Positions 17,633 through 25,971 of a stretch of DNA of 64,000 bases are shown here, in pieces (position 1 is the first letter of the stretch; the number at the start of each line of letters is the position of its first letter). The translations under genes and the position numbers were made by a program. The notes under the pieces were generated by a model. The model saw only the letters and a list, made by a program, of their open reading frames with translations. It did not search any database and had not been told where the DNA came from. Source of the stretch: CAYUTA01 sp964447605 (lineage in GTDB: Bacteria > Bacillota > Clostridia > Christensenellales > CAG-138); assembly GCA_964447605.1 (NCBI GenBank), contig CAYUTA010000009.1, positions 1-64,000 on the forward strand. Reading direction: 5' to 3'.

Positions 17633-17729
17633 CCCTGGCCGCAGCCCAAACCCGCCGGATGCATTGGTTCTCCGGGCGATCGCCGCGCGCAGGCCGGCGG
17701 CGCAACACGCCCTGTTTACGGCGCGTTGT

Positions 17730-18383
17730 TTACGGTTCTATTTTCGCATTCGGCACGGCGTTTGTCAATCGAAGCAGCGCATGCCAGTCGACGTTGCGCA
17801 TCCTTCCCGTCACAGGCAGCGCGGTCTTTGCCTGCAGCCGCCGCACGCCGCGCTCGGTCTGCGCGCAATAGCGCCCCGTCAGCGCGCCGGAGAAAAGCCC
17901 GGCTCCAAGCAGCGCCGATTGCAGCACAAATACGTATACCCCCACGTCCCCGGCAAACAGCTCCGGCAAATCGCGCGCCATTGCCACGCGGATTGACAGC
18001 CCCGAGAGATAGGGCGGCGACACATGCAAAAACAGACCGGATTGCATGGCGGCATAATATAGCTCGGCACGGCGGTCGGGCGGAAGCCTGCGGCCAATTT
18101 CAAACGCCAGCCCCGCAAAGTGCTGCGCGTCCGCCATATGCGCGCACCGTCCTGTCGTGCGGAACGCAACGTCTACCGAAAACGGCTCGCCAAAGCTCTC
18201 GCACAGCGCGTCAAGCGCATCAAGCGCCGCCCGATGCGTCCAGGCAATATCCGTATTGGCGAGATAGAGGAAATCGGACACGCGCAGCGGCAGACGGCGC
18301 ATGCCCGGCATGAGTGCGTCCTCCTGCGGCATGTACAGGCAGAACGCGTGCCTTTGCGGCTCATAAATATAAAGTTGCGCCAA
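17730..18383 (-). CDS. Protein with degenerate M15-like domain and peptidoglycan-binding domain
   Basis: A 217-residue protein of uncertain role. Residues around 78-93 read DAQHFAGLAFEIGR, which resembles the SxHxxGxAxDxG zinc motif of M15 D-Ala-D-Ala peptidases. The Asp is Glu and the later WxH zinc motif is not visible, so activity is doubtful. The C-terminal 45 residues (TERGVRRLQAKTALPVTGRMRNVDWHAL) fit a PG_binding_1 repeat. No signal peptide is evident. Translation most likely begins at TTG 18383, five bases after a GGGGGGA ribosome site. It follows the membrane protein gene by 29 bases, so the two are probably cotranscribed. I infer binding to cell wall or spore cortex. Confidence 0.6.
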   Translation of the reverse strand: MAQLYIYEPQRHAFCLYMPQEDALMPGMRRLPLRVSDFLYLANTDIAWTHRAALDALDALCESFGEPFSVDVAFRTTGRCAHMADAQHFAGLAFEIGRRLPPDRRAELYYAAMQSGLFLHVSPPYLSGLSIRVAMARDLPELFAGDVGVYVFVLQSALLGAGLFSGALTGRYCAQTERGVRRLQAKTALPVTGRMRNVDWHALLRLTNAVPNAKIEP

Positions 18384-18412
18384 GTCATCCCCCCGTTATG
18401 CAGCGTCACATG

Positions 18413-19312
18413 TCATCCTATGTTGTTTGCATCGGGAAGTGTGCGCGCCTGACGCGTCAGCGCCGCGCTGCATGCGGCAATTGTGAAGCAAAGTCCGGCC
18501 AACATGCGGTAATACAGCGTATAGCGCGTTAAAAACGACGCGCCTATGAGTATGAACGCGGTAAACAGATATTTTTTTGCGCTTACGACGGCAAACGGAG
18601 AAAAGCGCAGCCGCTGTCTGCGCCGCTGCTTCCGGTAATTTTGTTGCTCAGCCTCGATAAACGCATATACGGCTTCCTGCGGGGGCGTCATGCCCGCTTT
18701 CGACGCGGCCTTCATCAGCTCTTCCGGCTCGTGAAGCATGAGCATGCCGTTTGCACGCATGGCAAACTCGGTTGCCGACCGGTCAAACGCCGTGCAGGAA
18801 AATACGTGCAGCCTGCCATAACCGCGATGCGAGCGCACGAGGGAAAGCAGCGCGTCCGCATCCACCGGCAGCGCGCGCTGCAGCACAACGGCCTGTTCGC
18901 TCATCGGGCACAGCACGCCCGCCAGTCCGACAACGGTCTGCACGTCCGCAAGCAGAAGCCTGTCGCGCAGAAGTGTTTTGCGTATGCGCGCCGTTTCGCA
19001 CCCGACAAAGCGGTTAAAGGCGATTTCACGTGCAAGCCGCAGTACGAGCATTGCAATGCCGAGCGCGATGGCCGCGAGCAAAAGGGCCGTACCGTGCTTT
19101 TCAAACTTCGGCGCAAAAAACAGGTATGCGCAGGCAAATACAATCAGCCGCAGCACAATGTAATCCACCACGCGCGCAAACGCGCTGCGTCCACCGCTGT
19201 ATTTGCGGCGAAAGTACGCCTCGCACCGCCGCGCGCCGCGCGGCGTTTCCTCCTCCGCCTGCGCATTCCGGCGCGGCCCGAAGCCATATCTGCAATCCCC
19301 GTCATTTTTCAT
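18413..19312 (-). CDS. Membrane protein with Mrr-like (restriction-endonuclease-fold) domain
   Basis: A 299-residue protein with two hydrophobic segments near residues 50-90, a soluble middle domain, and two more at about 245-290. The soluble part contains GRLHVFSCTAFDRSATEFA then LMLHEPEELM. This follows the pattern of the Mrr_cat core (a GVFITT-type strand, FT..A..FA helix, and LIDGEEL strand-helix). The PD-(D/E)xK catalytic residues are not clear, so I call only the fold and not nuclease activity. The first 30 residues are polar and the start could be internal. It diverges from nadD with only 47 bases between, and the -10 regions overlap. Confidence 0.5.
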   Translation of the reverse strand: MKNDGDCRYGFGPRRNAQAEEETPRGARRCEAYFRRKYSGGRSAFARVVDYIVLRLIVFACAYLFFAPKFEKHGTALLLAAIALGIAMLVLRLAREIAFNRFVGCETARIRKTLLRDRLLLADVQTVVGLAGVLCPMSEQAVVLQRALPVDADALLSLVRSHRGYGRLHVFSCTAFDRSATEFAMRANGMLMLHEPEELMKAASKAGMTPPQEAVYAFIEAEQQNYRKQRRRQRLRFSPFAVVSAKKYLFTAFILIGASFLTRYTLYYRMLAGLCFTIAACSAALTRQARTLPDANNIG

Positions 19313-19346
19313 ACAGAAAGCATTTCCATTTCACCCGCAACTATAC

Positions 19347-19352
19347 TATAAT
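19347..19352 (+). promoter_or_regulatory. -10 hexamer abutting the nadD start (leaderless candidate)
   Basis: A consensus TATAAT ends seven bases before ATG 19360, with no ribosome site. A -10 for the divergent gene (TATTAT on the minus strand) overlaps it, so the two promoters compete for the same bases. Confidence 0.55.
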
Positions 19353-19359
19353 ATCTATT

Positions 19360-20544
19360 ATGAAACTCGGGATTCTTGGGGGTACGTTCAACCCCATTCA
19401 TAACGCGCACGTACAGATGGCTGAAATTGCGAGGGATGCGCTCGGCCTCGACCGCGTGCTGCTGATGGTTGCCGCCGACCCGCCGCACAAATGCGTGGAC
19501 GGACAGGTTCCTGCGCAGCGGCGGCTCGCCATGACACGGCTGGCCGCAGCGGGGCTTGCGCGGATTGAGGCAAGCGATTTAGAGATGCGGCGCGGCGGGA
19601 AAAGCTATATGTCGGACACGCTTGCCACGCTGCACGCGCAGCATCCTGCGGCCCAACTATATCTGATCGTCGGCAGCGACATGCTGCTGGATTTAAAAAC
19701 CTGGCATTGTCCTGAGCTTGTGGCGCAGCGCGCCGCCATTGCCGCAATCACCAGGCACGGCCGGCAAACGCATGACGAGCAGGCCGCGCAGGCGCTTGAG
19801 AGCCGCTTTGGCGCGCGCGTGCTGCTGCTCGGCGGCAACGCCGACCCGCTTTCCTCAACCGAGATTCGCGAGCGTCTGGGGGCCGGGCTGCCGGTGACGG
19901 GCATGCTTGCACCCGCCGTGGAGCGCGACTGCTATGAGCGGGGTACCTACTTCCCGCCCGATGTGCAGCGGATGCAGCGGCAGGTGCGCGCCGCCCTCAC
20001 GCCCAAGCGTTATACCCACACAATGGGCGTGGTCCGCACCGCGGCGGCGCTTGCCGCCCAATGGGGCGTCGATCCGCGTGCCGCGCGGATTGCCGCGCTT
20101 TTGCACGACTGCGCAAAATATCTCGATCCCGTCATGCTCGAGGTGCTTGGCGGCGACGACACGGGCATTGCCTCGGTACAGCATGCATTCGCAGGCGCGG
20201 TTGTGGCAAAGAATTTCTATGGCGTGCGGGACGAGGCCATTTTGCGCGCAATCCGCCTGCACAGCACGGGCGATGCGAACATGTCCATGCTCGACAAAGT
20301 GACCTATCTGGCCGACCTGACGGAGCCGAACCGCAGCTTCCCCTGCGTGGATGCGATGCGCGGATTTTTGCCGCTGGGCGCGGACTATGCGATGTACCGG
20401 TCGCTTTTGCGTACCCGGTCCTATGTGGAGCAAATGCGCGGACAGGGCGGCAGGGATGCGTTCCATCCCGCAGGCGAACGCGCACTGACCTATTTTGAGG
20501 CGATCTGCGGCGGGCCGGAACAGGCCCCGGGCGAGGAGGCTTGA
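19360..20544 (+). CDS. nadD: NadD-YqeK fusion: nicotinate-nucleotide adenylyltransferase with HD hydrolase domain
   Basis: A 394-residue two-domain protein. Residues 1-195 are NadD, which adenylates nicotinate mononucleotide for NAD synthesis, with the nucleotidyltransferase signature GGTFNPIHNAH (7-17) and the ADPLSSTEIRERL segment. The rest is a YqeK-type HD domain, a diadenosine tetraphosphate hydrolase family in Bacillota, with YTHTMGVVRTAA, LLHDCAKY and IRLHSTGD as metal-binding motifs. In Bacillus the two are separate adjacent genes; here they form one frame. RsfS follows, keeping the usual nadD-yqeK-rsfS order. The start is supported by the NadD N-terminus; the frame continues 110 codons upstream without family similarity. 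Confidence 0.94.
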   Translation: MKLGILGGTFNPIHNAHVQMAEIARDALGLDRVLLMVAADPPHKCVDGQVPAQRRLAMTRLAAAGLARIEASDLEMRRGGKSYMSDTLATLHAQHPAAQLYLIVGSDMLLDLKTWHCPELVAQRAAIAAITRHGRQTHDEQAAQALESRFGARVLLLGGNADPLSSTEIRERLGAGLPVTGMLAPAVERDCYERGTYFPPDVQRMQRQVRAALTPKRYTHTMGVVRTAAALAAQWGVDPRAARIAALLHDCAKYLDPVMLEVLGGDDTGIASVQHAFAGAVVAKNFYGVRDEAILRAIRLHSTGDANMSMLDKVTYLADLTEPNRSFPCVDAMRGFLPLGADYAMYRSLLRTRSYVEQMRGQGGRDAFHPAGERALTYFEAICGGPEQAPGEEA

Positions 20545-20755
20545 ACGGCGCGGATACTCCCCGTTTCCCAACGATTCAGGCCCCAGCTAAGCTTTGTGCA
20601 GGCAGAATGTTTTTTGTCGGTTCAAGGAGTAAAACCAAAGGCATAGCAGAGCTGTTTCGGGGGTCAGCGACGCCGAAATGCCGAGAAAGAATCCTGGTCT
20701 GCGCGTTTGTGAAACACACCCCGGTAGATTTAAAATCAGAAATGGAGGCAAGAGA

Positions 20756-21127
20756 TTGAGCGAAGCAATCAAAAAGCAGGTGGATCAAATCTGCGAGGTT
20801 CTATACGACAAAAAAGCGCTGGATATCGTCGCTATCCACGTTGCGGACAAGACCGTGGTGGCCGACTGGTTCATCATCGCAAGCGGCCGCGTCCCCGCCC
20901 AGGTCAAGGCGCTGTGCGACGAACTGGAGGAAAAGGCCTCCTCATTCGGCCTGGCGCTGCGCCGCAGGGAGGGCTATGCGGAGGGACGCTGGATCGTGCT
21001 TGATTACGCGGATATCCTCGTGCATCTGTTCTACCCCGAGGAACGGCAGTATTACAACATGGAGCGGCTTTGGGACGAGCACAGCGGCGCCGTCCGTTAT
21101 TCCGATCTGCGCGACGCAAGGGCGTAG
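20756..21127 (+). CDS. rsfS: Ribosome silencing factor RsfS
   Basis: RsfS binds ribosomal protein uL14 and blocks subunit joining under starvation. The 123-residue protein has the family pattern: KALDIVAIHV near the start, VADWFIIASGR, and the C-terminal EGRWIVLDYADILVHLFYPEERQYYNMERLW. Translation most likely begins at TTG 20756, preceded by GGAGG at a good distance; the preceding 26 codons in frame lack similarity. The 211 bases between it and nadD hold no recognisable RNA element. Order nadD-yqeK-rsfS is the usual one in Bacillota. Confidence 0.93.
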   Translation: MSEAIKKQVDQICEVLYDKKALDIVAIHVADKTVVADWFIIASGRVPAQVKALCDELEEKASSFGLALRRREGYAEGRWIVLDYADILVHLFYPEERQYYNMERLWDEHSGAVRYSDLRDARA

Positions 21128-21455
21128 GCCCCGTAATCCGTCAAAAAGCGGGTTTGTCGGGAACGCGCCGCGGCGCGGATTTTGCATGCAATAGCAAGCC
21201 GGCAAACGGCGCGGCCGTTTCGTTGAAAAAACAATATTTTTCCGTGGACTCGCGGCCTTTCGCGTCGGCGTGTCGGACGTGCAGGCCGTCCTTGCCTCAC
21301 GATGAAAGCCTTCTTTTCCGGGCCTCTGCCGACAGGTCCGGAAAGTTTGTGTCGTTTGCCTTTTCCTCCCGTATGTCTGCGTTGCGGATTGCAAAGGCGC
21401 GCATTGCGCAGTCACGCGGCCGTCCGGGACTGACGGCCGCCTCTCCGCGATCCCG
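21128..21455. other. Gene-free interval between convergent genes
   Basis: No convincing gene is present in these 328 bases. The interval holds intergenic repeat R3 copy 1 (21274-21391) and a hairpin GGCCGTC/GACGGCC with a seven-base loop (21418-21438), which may help end both convergent transcripts. Confidence 0.6.
21274..21391 (+). repeat. Intergenic repeat family R3, copy 1
   Basis: The segment matches the minus strand of 59746-59856. An exact 21-base block lies at 21371-21391 (begins GTATGTCTGCG, ends GCGGATTG). Upstream, CGGACGTGC, TTGCC and TTCCGG blocks are shared in the same order. It is non-coding at both places. Confidence 0.6.
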
Positions 21456-22781
21456 TCAGTTTGTTGTCAGCGCAAATTCACCCGTTGCAATGCTCCCGGC
21501 CGGCTCAGGCTCCGAAAGACCGTCCGAAAGGAAGAATACGCTCCAGCCAACAGCCGCCGAACGGCTGTTTTCGCCGATGATAAGATTGCGTTCCACACCG
21601 ACATCGTCCGTGCCGCGTCCGCTGATACGAAACGCCGTTGCCGCTTGCGGAAAGCAAGGCACGCGTTGCTGGTTTGCCCGTACCGTGAGGCCGTCAAGCG
21701 TGAACTGCGCGTCATTTTGGAGCAGAAGCACGCGGTCGTCCGTGAGATTCTCCGCAAAAAAGCGGCGGCTCTGCGCGTCGTAACGGATGCACAGCCATTC
21801 ATTTTTTGCAACGACTTCCATCGTGTCCGGCGCCCGACGCATAGCGTCCTTCCCGGCCTGCTCCGCAAGCCAAAGGCGCTCCGGCCGCATGGCGACGCCC
21901 TCCGCAACCAGAAAGAAGCCGTCGGGCACAGCGTCCGTCTCCGGGCCTGCGGACGCGGGCGTGAACGTAACCAGCCGCCTGGTTTGGCTTGTCATATCCA
22001 ACTCGTCGGGCACGGGGTAACGCTGCGTGTCGAACACGCCGTTTTCAATCGGATACAGCTTGCAGACGGCGCCCTGCGCCGCGGCTTTGACGGCATAGTA
22101 GAGCGTAATCTCTCCACTCTGCGGATTCCGCCCGCAATATGCAACGGTCAAAACTTCATTATCCAGCAAAATATCCTCATTATGCGTATAGATTTGAGCA
22201 TATTCCCCCGGCGCGTCCGACACGTCGATGATGCTGTCCGCCATTGTAAATTCATAGTTTGTGCTGTCAACATATCCTTCCGTGACAAACCTTAGCTGCG
22301 TCAGAGCGCCAATGCGCAGAAACCGCACGGTTTGGCCGGTCAGGTCAAACACAATCGCCTGCGTTTTTTCTTCGCCGGGCGCGAGGTGGATGGCCTGCAC
22401 CGCCTGCTGTTGATTGGTCACATCCCAGCCGTTTATGCCGGTGAGCAGCGGCCAGATTGTCGCCGGATTGCCGGTGGCGTTTTTTGCCGCGACCTCGACG
22501 CTGATGCGGTCGTCCTGCACAAAGAGATACCCTTTGGCAACGGCATACAGCTCCGCGCCGTCGAGCAGAACCGTTTCCACTGCGCCGGACTGACTGACCG
22601 GGCGTGCCGACGGCCCGGGCGCCGGTTCCGTCCGCTCCCGCCGTGCCGAGGATTCGGGCTGTTGGACGCCGTATGCCGCGTCTTGCGGGAGGGTTGCGCC
22701 GCAGGCGGCCGTTCCCGCCAGGCAAATCAGCGTCAGCAGAACTGCGGCGGCGCGCGTTCTTCCATTCATTGGCTTGCTCAT
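21456..22781 (-). CDS. Uncharacterised lipoprotein
   Basis: I do not recognise this protein. It has an N-terminal signal peptide ending in CLAGTAAC, a possible lipobox, then a proline-rich linker and about 380 residues of beta-rich sequence without repeats or catalytic motifs that I know. The reading frame opens at TTG 22808, four bases past the LCP gene's stop. I prefer ATG 22781 because GGAG precedes it, though closely, and ATG 22766 is also possible. It follows the LCP gene on the same strand and is probably cotranscribed, so a role at the cell surface or in wall-polymer attachment is a guess from context. Confidence 0.65.
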   Translation of the reverse strand: MSKPMNGRTRAAAVLLTLICLAGTAACGATLPQDAAYGVQQPESSARRERTEPAPGPSARPVSQSGAVETVLLDGAELYAVAKGYLFVQDDRISVEVAAKNATGNPATIWPLLTGINGWDVTNQQQAVQAIHLAPGEEKTQAIVFDLTGQTVRFLRIGALTQLRFVTEGYVDSTNYEFTMADSIIDVSDAPGEYAQIYTHNEDILLDNEVLTVAYCGRNPQSGEITLYYAVKAAAQGAVCKLYPIENGVFDTQRYPVPDELDMTSQTRRLVTFTPASAGPETDAVPDGFFLVAEGVAMRPERLWLAEQAGKDAMRRAPDTMEVVAKNEWLCIRYDAQSRRFFAENLTDDRVLLLQNDAQFTLDGLTVRANQQRVPCFPQAATAFRISGRGTDDVGVERNLIIGENSRSAAVGWSVFFLSDGLSEPEPAGSIATGEFALTTN

Positions 22782-22811
22782 ATTCTCCGTTCTTTCGCCC
22801 TCAGTCAAGCG

Positions 22812-23873
22812 TTAGGCCTGTCCATACAGCAACGCATGCAGCTGTTCGACGGTCGGTTCCCGGTCAAAAAGGATACCGCTGCCATCCCCGCCATAGCGCC
22901 ATGTGCCGGCAAACGGCACCACCGCGGTCTGGAGAGTAACCGGCCGCGTCATCAGAGGCTCCGCCAGACGGTAGATTTCGTCGGCATCCAGGTTGGTCTC
23001 CACATGCCTGAACGCAAAACGGATGATGCCCGGCACGGAGGAAAGCGGCTCCTGCGCCACGAATTTTTCATACATCAGCCGCAGGATCTCCTGCTGGCGC
23101 GCCGCGCGGTCATAATCGCTCGCCTGATGGCCCGCTCCGCCGGCTGCCGTCGTGCGGTTGCGCACAAAAATAAGCGTTTGCGCACCGTTAAGGTGCACGA
23201 CTCCCGGCGGATCGGTCACGGGCGGGCAGTTTTTTACAAGCGCGCTCTCGTTTTCATACTCGCTGATGCGTGCGTTGATAAAGGCAATCTCCTGCGCGTC
23301 CAGTTCCACGTCCAAACCGCCGAGCGTTTCGTCCACAAACGCGGCAAAGCCGTCGAGACCGACCGCAATATAGCTTTGAATATCGAGTGAAAAAACAGCG
23401 TTGATCGTATTGATGAGCAACCCCGCGCCGCCGGAGCGATAGGCCGCTTTCAGCTTGTTATATTCCCCGTCCAAGCCGCCAATGGGCAGAAACGTGTCCC
23501 GCATGATGGAAACGAGCACAACGGTGTTGTCGGCGCGGCGGAAGGAGACGAGGATGATCGTATCCGCATTGCCGCCGGCCAGCGTGCCGTGCGCCGCGCG
23601 GCTGTCCGTGCCCACAAGCAGCACGTTGGTCACATCGCCGTGAATCGGCTTCACCCGGCGGATGGGAACCGCCCCCGTTTCGTCCTGCCGCGCCGCGGAA
23701 AACTCCTGTACGGGCGCCTGCACGGCGGCAAACGCCGCCGCCGCGTGTTCCGCGGCGGCCCTGCCGCACCCGGTTAAAAGCGGCGCGCAAAGGGCCAGCA
23801 GCAACGCGGCCGCCCTCGTGGCTGCGGCTGCGGCCGCAGACCCATACAATTTGTTCCTGTCACAATCCATCAT
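22812..23873 (-). CDS. LytR-CpsA-Psr family protein with lipoprotein signal
   Basis: LCP enzymes transfer undecaprenyl-phosphate-linked polymers such as teichoic acids to peptidoglycan on the outer membrane face. The domain motifs are present: VLLVGTDSR, ADTIILVSF, SIMRDTFLPI, NKLKAAYRSGG, and the VRNRT...DYDRAARQQ segment with the conserved Arg and Asp. Unusually, the N-terminus reads LLTGC, a good lipobox, in place of the membrane helix most LCP proteins use. Start candidates are tandem ATG codons at 23873 and 23870. An extended -10 (TGCTATAAT) lies four or seven bases upstream and there is no ribosome site. The uncharacterised lipoprotein follows. Confidence 0.88.
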   Translation of the reverse strand: MMDCDRNKLYGSAAAAAATRAAALLLALCAPLLTGCGRAAAEHAAAAFAAVQAPVQEFSAARQDETGAVPIRRVKPIHGDVTNVLLVGTDSRAAHGTLAGGNADTIILVSFRRADNTVVLVSIMRDTFLPIGGLDGEYNKLKAAYRSGGAGLLINTINAVFSLDIQSYIAVGLDGFAAFVDETLGGLDVELDAQEIAFINARISEYENESALVKNCPPVTDPPGVVHLNGAQTLIFVRNRTTAAGGAGHQASDYDRAARQQEILRLMYEKFVAQEPLSSVPGIIRFAFRHVETNLDADEIYRLAEPLMTRPVTLQTAVVPFAGTWRYGGDGSGILFDREPTVEQLHALLYGQA

Positions 23874-23877
23874 ATGG

Positions 23878-23886
23878 ATTATAGCA
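23878..23886 (-). promoter_or_regulatory. Extended -10 from repeat R1 abutting the LCP start
   Basis: On the minus strand TGC-TATAAT ends four bases before ATG 23873 and seven before ATG 23870. It lies inside a perfect inverted repeat, GGATTAT-AGC-ATAATCC (23876-23892 on the plus strand), and at the end of repeat R1. The mRNA is probably leaderless from the second ATG. Confidence 0.55.
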
Positions 23887-24013
23887 TAATCCGGCAGGAA
23901 TTTGCTATCATGTGCCATCGTTTTCGGTTGCCGTCCACAGACGGCGGGAAAACGGGCGGCTTCCAATCCTGCGGGGCATATCATACCCGCGCTGCGTGGG
24001 GTATGATAGCATG
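23878..24013 (-). repeat. Intergenic repeat family R1, copy A
   Basis: A segment of about 135 bases related to 40594-40726. The core 23912-23980 matches 40629-40697 at 67 of 69 positions, with no gap. Inside it GCCGTC-TGTG-GACGGC forms a perfect hairpin. On the minus strand both ends carry ATGCTATMAT-type sequences that look like extended -10 elements. The copy supplies the apparent promoter of the LCP gene. Confidence 0.85.
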
Positions 24014-24419
24014 ATTGGCGTGGATTCGATTATACTGCGGCGGTTTTGCAATTTAGTTCACAAAGCGCGTCGGTTCCGTTAGAAGGTTTCGCAAGTCACG
24101 GCGGCCAGAGCAGGCAACGGAGTACGCCGCCTTGCAAATACGCCCCGCACGCGCCGCTCCATTGCGCGCCTGTCCAAATAAAGCGCCATGTTGAGGGTCA
24201 GAAGTCTGTCGGTGGAGGGCTGTTCATGGGCTGACTTGCTCCTTTGTATAAAGCCGGAATGGATCTATCCTTTTTAAAGAAATCTCTTTGTCTTAACCAT
24301 ACAAGAACATATGGGTTCCGTCAACAGATTTCTCCACATGTGAACAAAGCCTTTACATTGATCTCCGATTTTGAATGTGGCCAAGCATCGCTGCTGCGCG
24401 TGCTTCATTGCGGTTAAGA
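24014..24419. other. Gene-free interval upstream of the corrinoid gene
   Basis: Roughly 400 bases without a credible reading frame. I looked for a cobalamin riboswitch because the downstream gene binds a corrinoid, and found no B12-box-like sequence. It holds no tRNA or strong terminator that I can see. Confidence 0.5.
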
Positions 24420-24448
24420 TTGCACTGCGGGCCGAATCATAGTAAAAT
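24420..24448 (+). promoter_or_regulatory. Promoter of the corrinoid methyltransferase gene
   Basis: TTGCAC (24420-24425) and TAAAAT (24443-24448) are separated by 17 bases, giving a short leader of about 30 bases before ATG 24484. GCGAGG precedes that ATG as ribosome site. Confidence 0.6.
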
Positions 24449-24483
24449 GGATATGATTATATAGGATTCGGCGAGGTACCGGC

Positions 24484-25971
24484 ATGATTCTCATAGGCGA
24501 AAAGCTCAACGGCTCTATCCAGGCGGTCGGCGCGGCCATTGCAGCGCGCGACGAGGCATTTTTGCGCGAGCGTGTGCGGATGCAGGCGGAGGCGGGCGCG
24601 GACTTTATCGACGTGTGTGTTTCCGTTGACGTGTCCATTGAAGTCGATACATTTGAATGGGTAATTGAGCTGGCACAGTCCGTGACCGACATTCCGCTCT
24701 GTCTGGACAGCCCAAACCCCGACGCGCTGGTGCGCGCCATGTCGTTTTGCGTTAGGCCTGGGCTCATCAATTCCATATCGCTTGAAGGCGGCAAGCTTGA
24801 AACGATCCTCCCGGCCATCGCGGGCACCGGCTGGCAGTGCGTGGCTCTGCTTTGCGACGACCGTGGCATCCCGGAGACCGTCGCGCGCAGGCTCGAGGTG
24901 CTCGACATCATCATGCGCCGTGCGGAGGAATTCGGTATCGCGCAGGAGCGGCTGTATATCGACCCGCTCGTGATGGCGCTCTCCGCCGACGCAAACGCCC
25001 AGCTCGTGTTTTCCGAATGCGCGCGCATCATCCGCGGCCGCTATCCCGGCGTGCATATCACGAGCGGGCTCTCCAATATTTCCTTCGGTCTGCCGCAGCG
25101 CCGCTCCGTTAACCAGGCCTTTCTGGCGCTCGCCATGCAGGCGGGCATGGACAGCGCCATCCTCGACCCGTGCGACCGCGATATGCGCGCGTTGATCCAT
25201 GCCGTCGACGCGTTGCTTGGCCTGGATGAAAGCGGGATTGGTTACATCGCTTACGTCGGCGGCCAAAAAAAAGTCCCCGGCGCGGAGGCGCGGACGGATG
25301 CCGCACCCGCCTGCAAAGACCCGTCCGAACAGGCCGTGTCCGCCGTTTTTAAGGCGGTCGAGCAAGGCGGTGTCAAGGAGATTGAATCCATTGTTGCGGA
25401 AGCAGTCGCGTCCGGGGCGGATGCAAGCGCAATCTTGAACGACGGTATGATCGCGGCCATGACCGCCATTGGCGGACGTTTCAGCAGCGGAGAGATCTTT
25501 ATGCCGGAGATGCTCGTTGCCGCGCGCACCATGAAAAAAGGCGTCGCCGCACTCAAGCCGCACCTTGCTTCAGGCGCGTCCGGCGCTTATGGAACGGTGA
25601 TCCTCGGCACCGTGGCCGGTGATTTACACGATATTGGCAAGAATCTAGTAGGCATCATGATTGAGAGCGCCGGGTTCGAGCTGATCGACCTCGGCGTGGA
25701 CGTTCCGCCGGAAGCGTTCGCCGACGCGGTGCGCGAAAATCCCGATGTGCGTATCGTAGGACTTTCTTCGCTGCTGACCACCTCCATGCCCGCCATGCGC
25801 GAAACCGTGCGGGTTCTCTCCGGGTTGGATTGCCGCCCGGCATTCCATATCATGGTCGGCGGCGCGCCGGTAACCGAGGCTTTCGCGCGTGAAATCGGTG
25901 CGGACGCCTACGCGGCCGATGCGGCTTCCGCCGCGCTGAAGGCCCGAGCGCTCGTTTCCCGGTCGACTTAA
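24484..25971 (+). CDS. Methyltetrahydrofolate-type methyltransferase fused to its corrinoid protein
   Basis: A 495-residue fusion. Residues 1-265 form a pterin-binding TIM barrel like methyltetrahydrofolate:corrinoid methyltransferases: an LIGEKLNGS start, GADFIDVCVS, LDSPNPDAL, LEGGKLETILP, and ITSGLSNISFGLPQR, the family's typical SNISFG motif. Residues about 285-495 are a corrinoid protein with a helical cap and a B12 Rossmann domain carrying D380-L-H382-D-I-G385, whose His is the lower cobalt ligand. Family knowledge points to transfer of a methyl group between a corrinoid and tetrahydrofolate. Normally the two parts are separate genes. The methyl donor is unknown, and no reductive activator (RACE) is in the window. 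Confidence 0.88.
   Translation: MILIGEKLNGSIQAVGAAIAARDEAFLRERVRMQAEAGADFIDVCVSVDVSIEVDTFEWVIELAQSVTDIPLCLDSPNPDALVRAMSFCVRPGLINSISLEGGKLETILPAIAGTGWQCVALLCDDRGIPETVARRLEVLDIIMRRAEEFGIAQERLYIDPLVMALSADANAQLVFSECARIIRGRYPGVHITSGLSNISFGLPQRRSVNQAFLALAMQAGMDSAILDPCDRDMRALIHAVDALLGLDESGIGYIAYVGGQKKVPGAEARTDAAPACKDPSEQAVSAVFKAVEQGGVKEIESIVAEAVASGADASAILNDGMIAAMTAIGGRFSSGEIFMPEMLVAARTMKKGVAALKPHLASGASGAYGTVILGTVAGDLHDIGKNLVGIMIESAGFELIDLGVDVPPEAFADAVRENPDVRIVGLSSLLTTSMPAMRETVRVLSGLDCRPAFHIMVGGAPVTEAFAREIGADAYAADAASAALKARALVSRST

Noticed and set aside
20545..20755. Structured RNA between nadD-yqeK and rsfS
   Set aside because: Several short stems occur, but they fit no riboswitch or small-RNA class I can name.
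24014..24483. Cobalamin riboswitch upstream of the corrinoid gene
   Set aside because: No B12-box-like sequence or matching conserved blocks; a plain TTGCAC-17-TAAAAT promoter explains expression.
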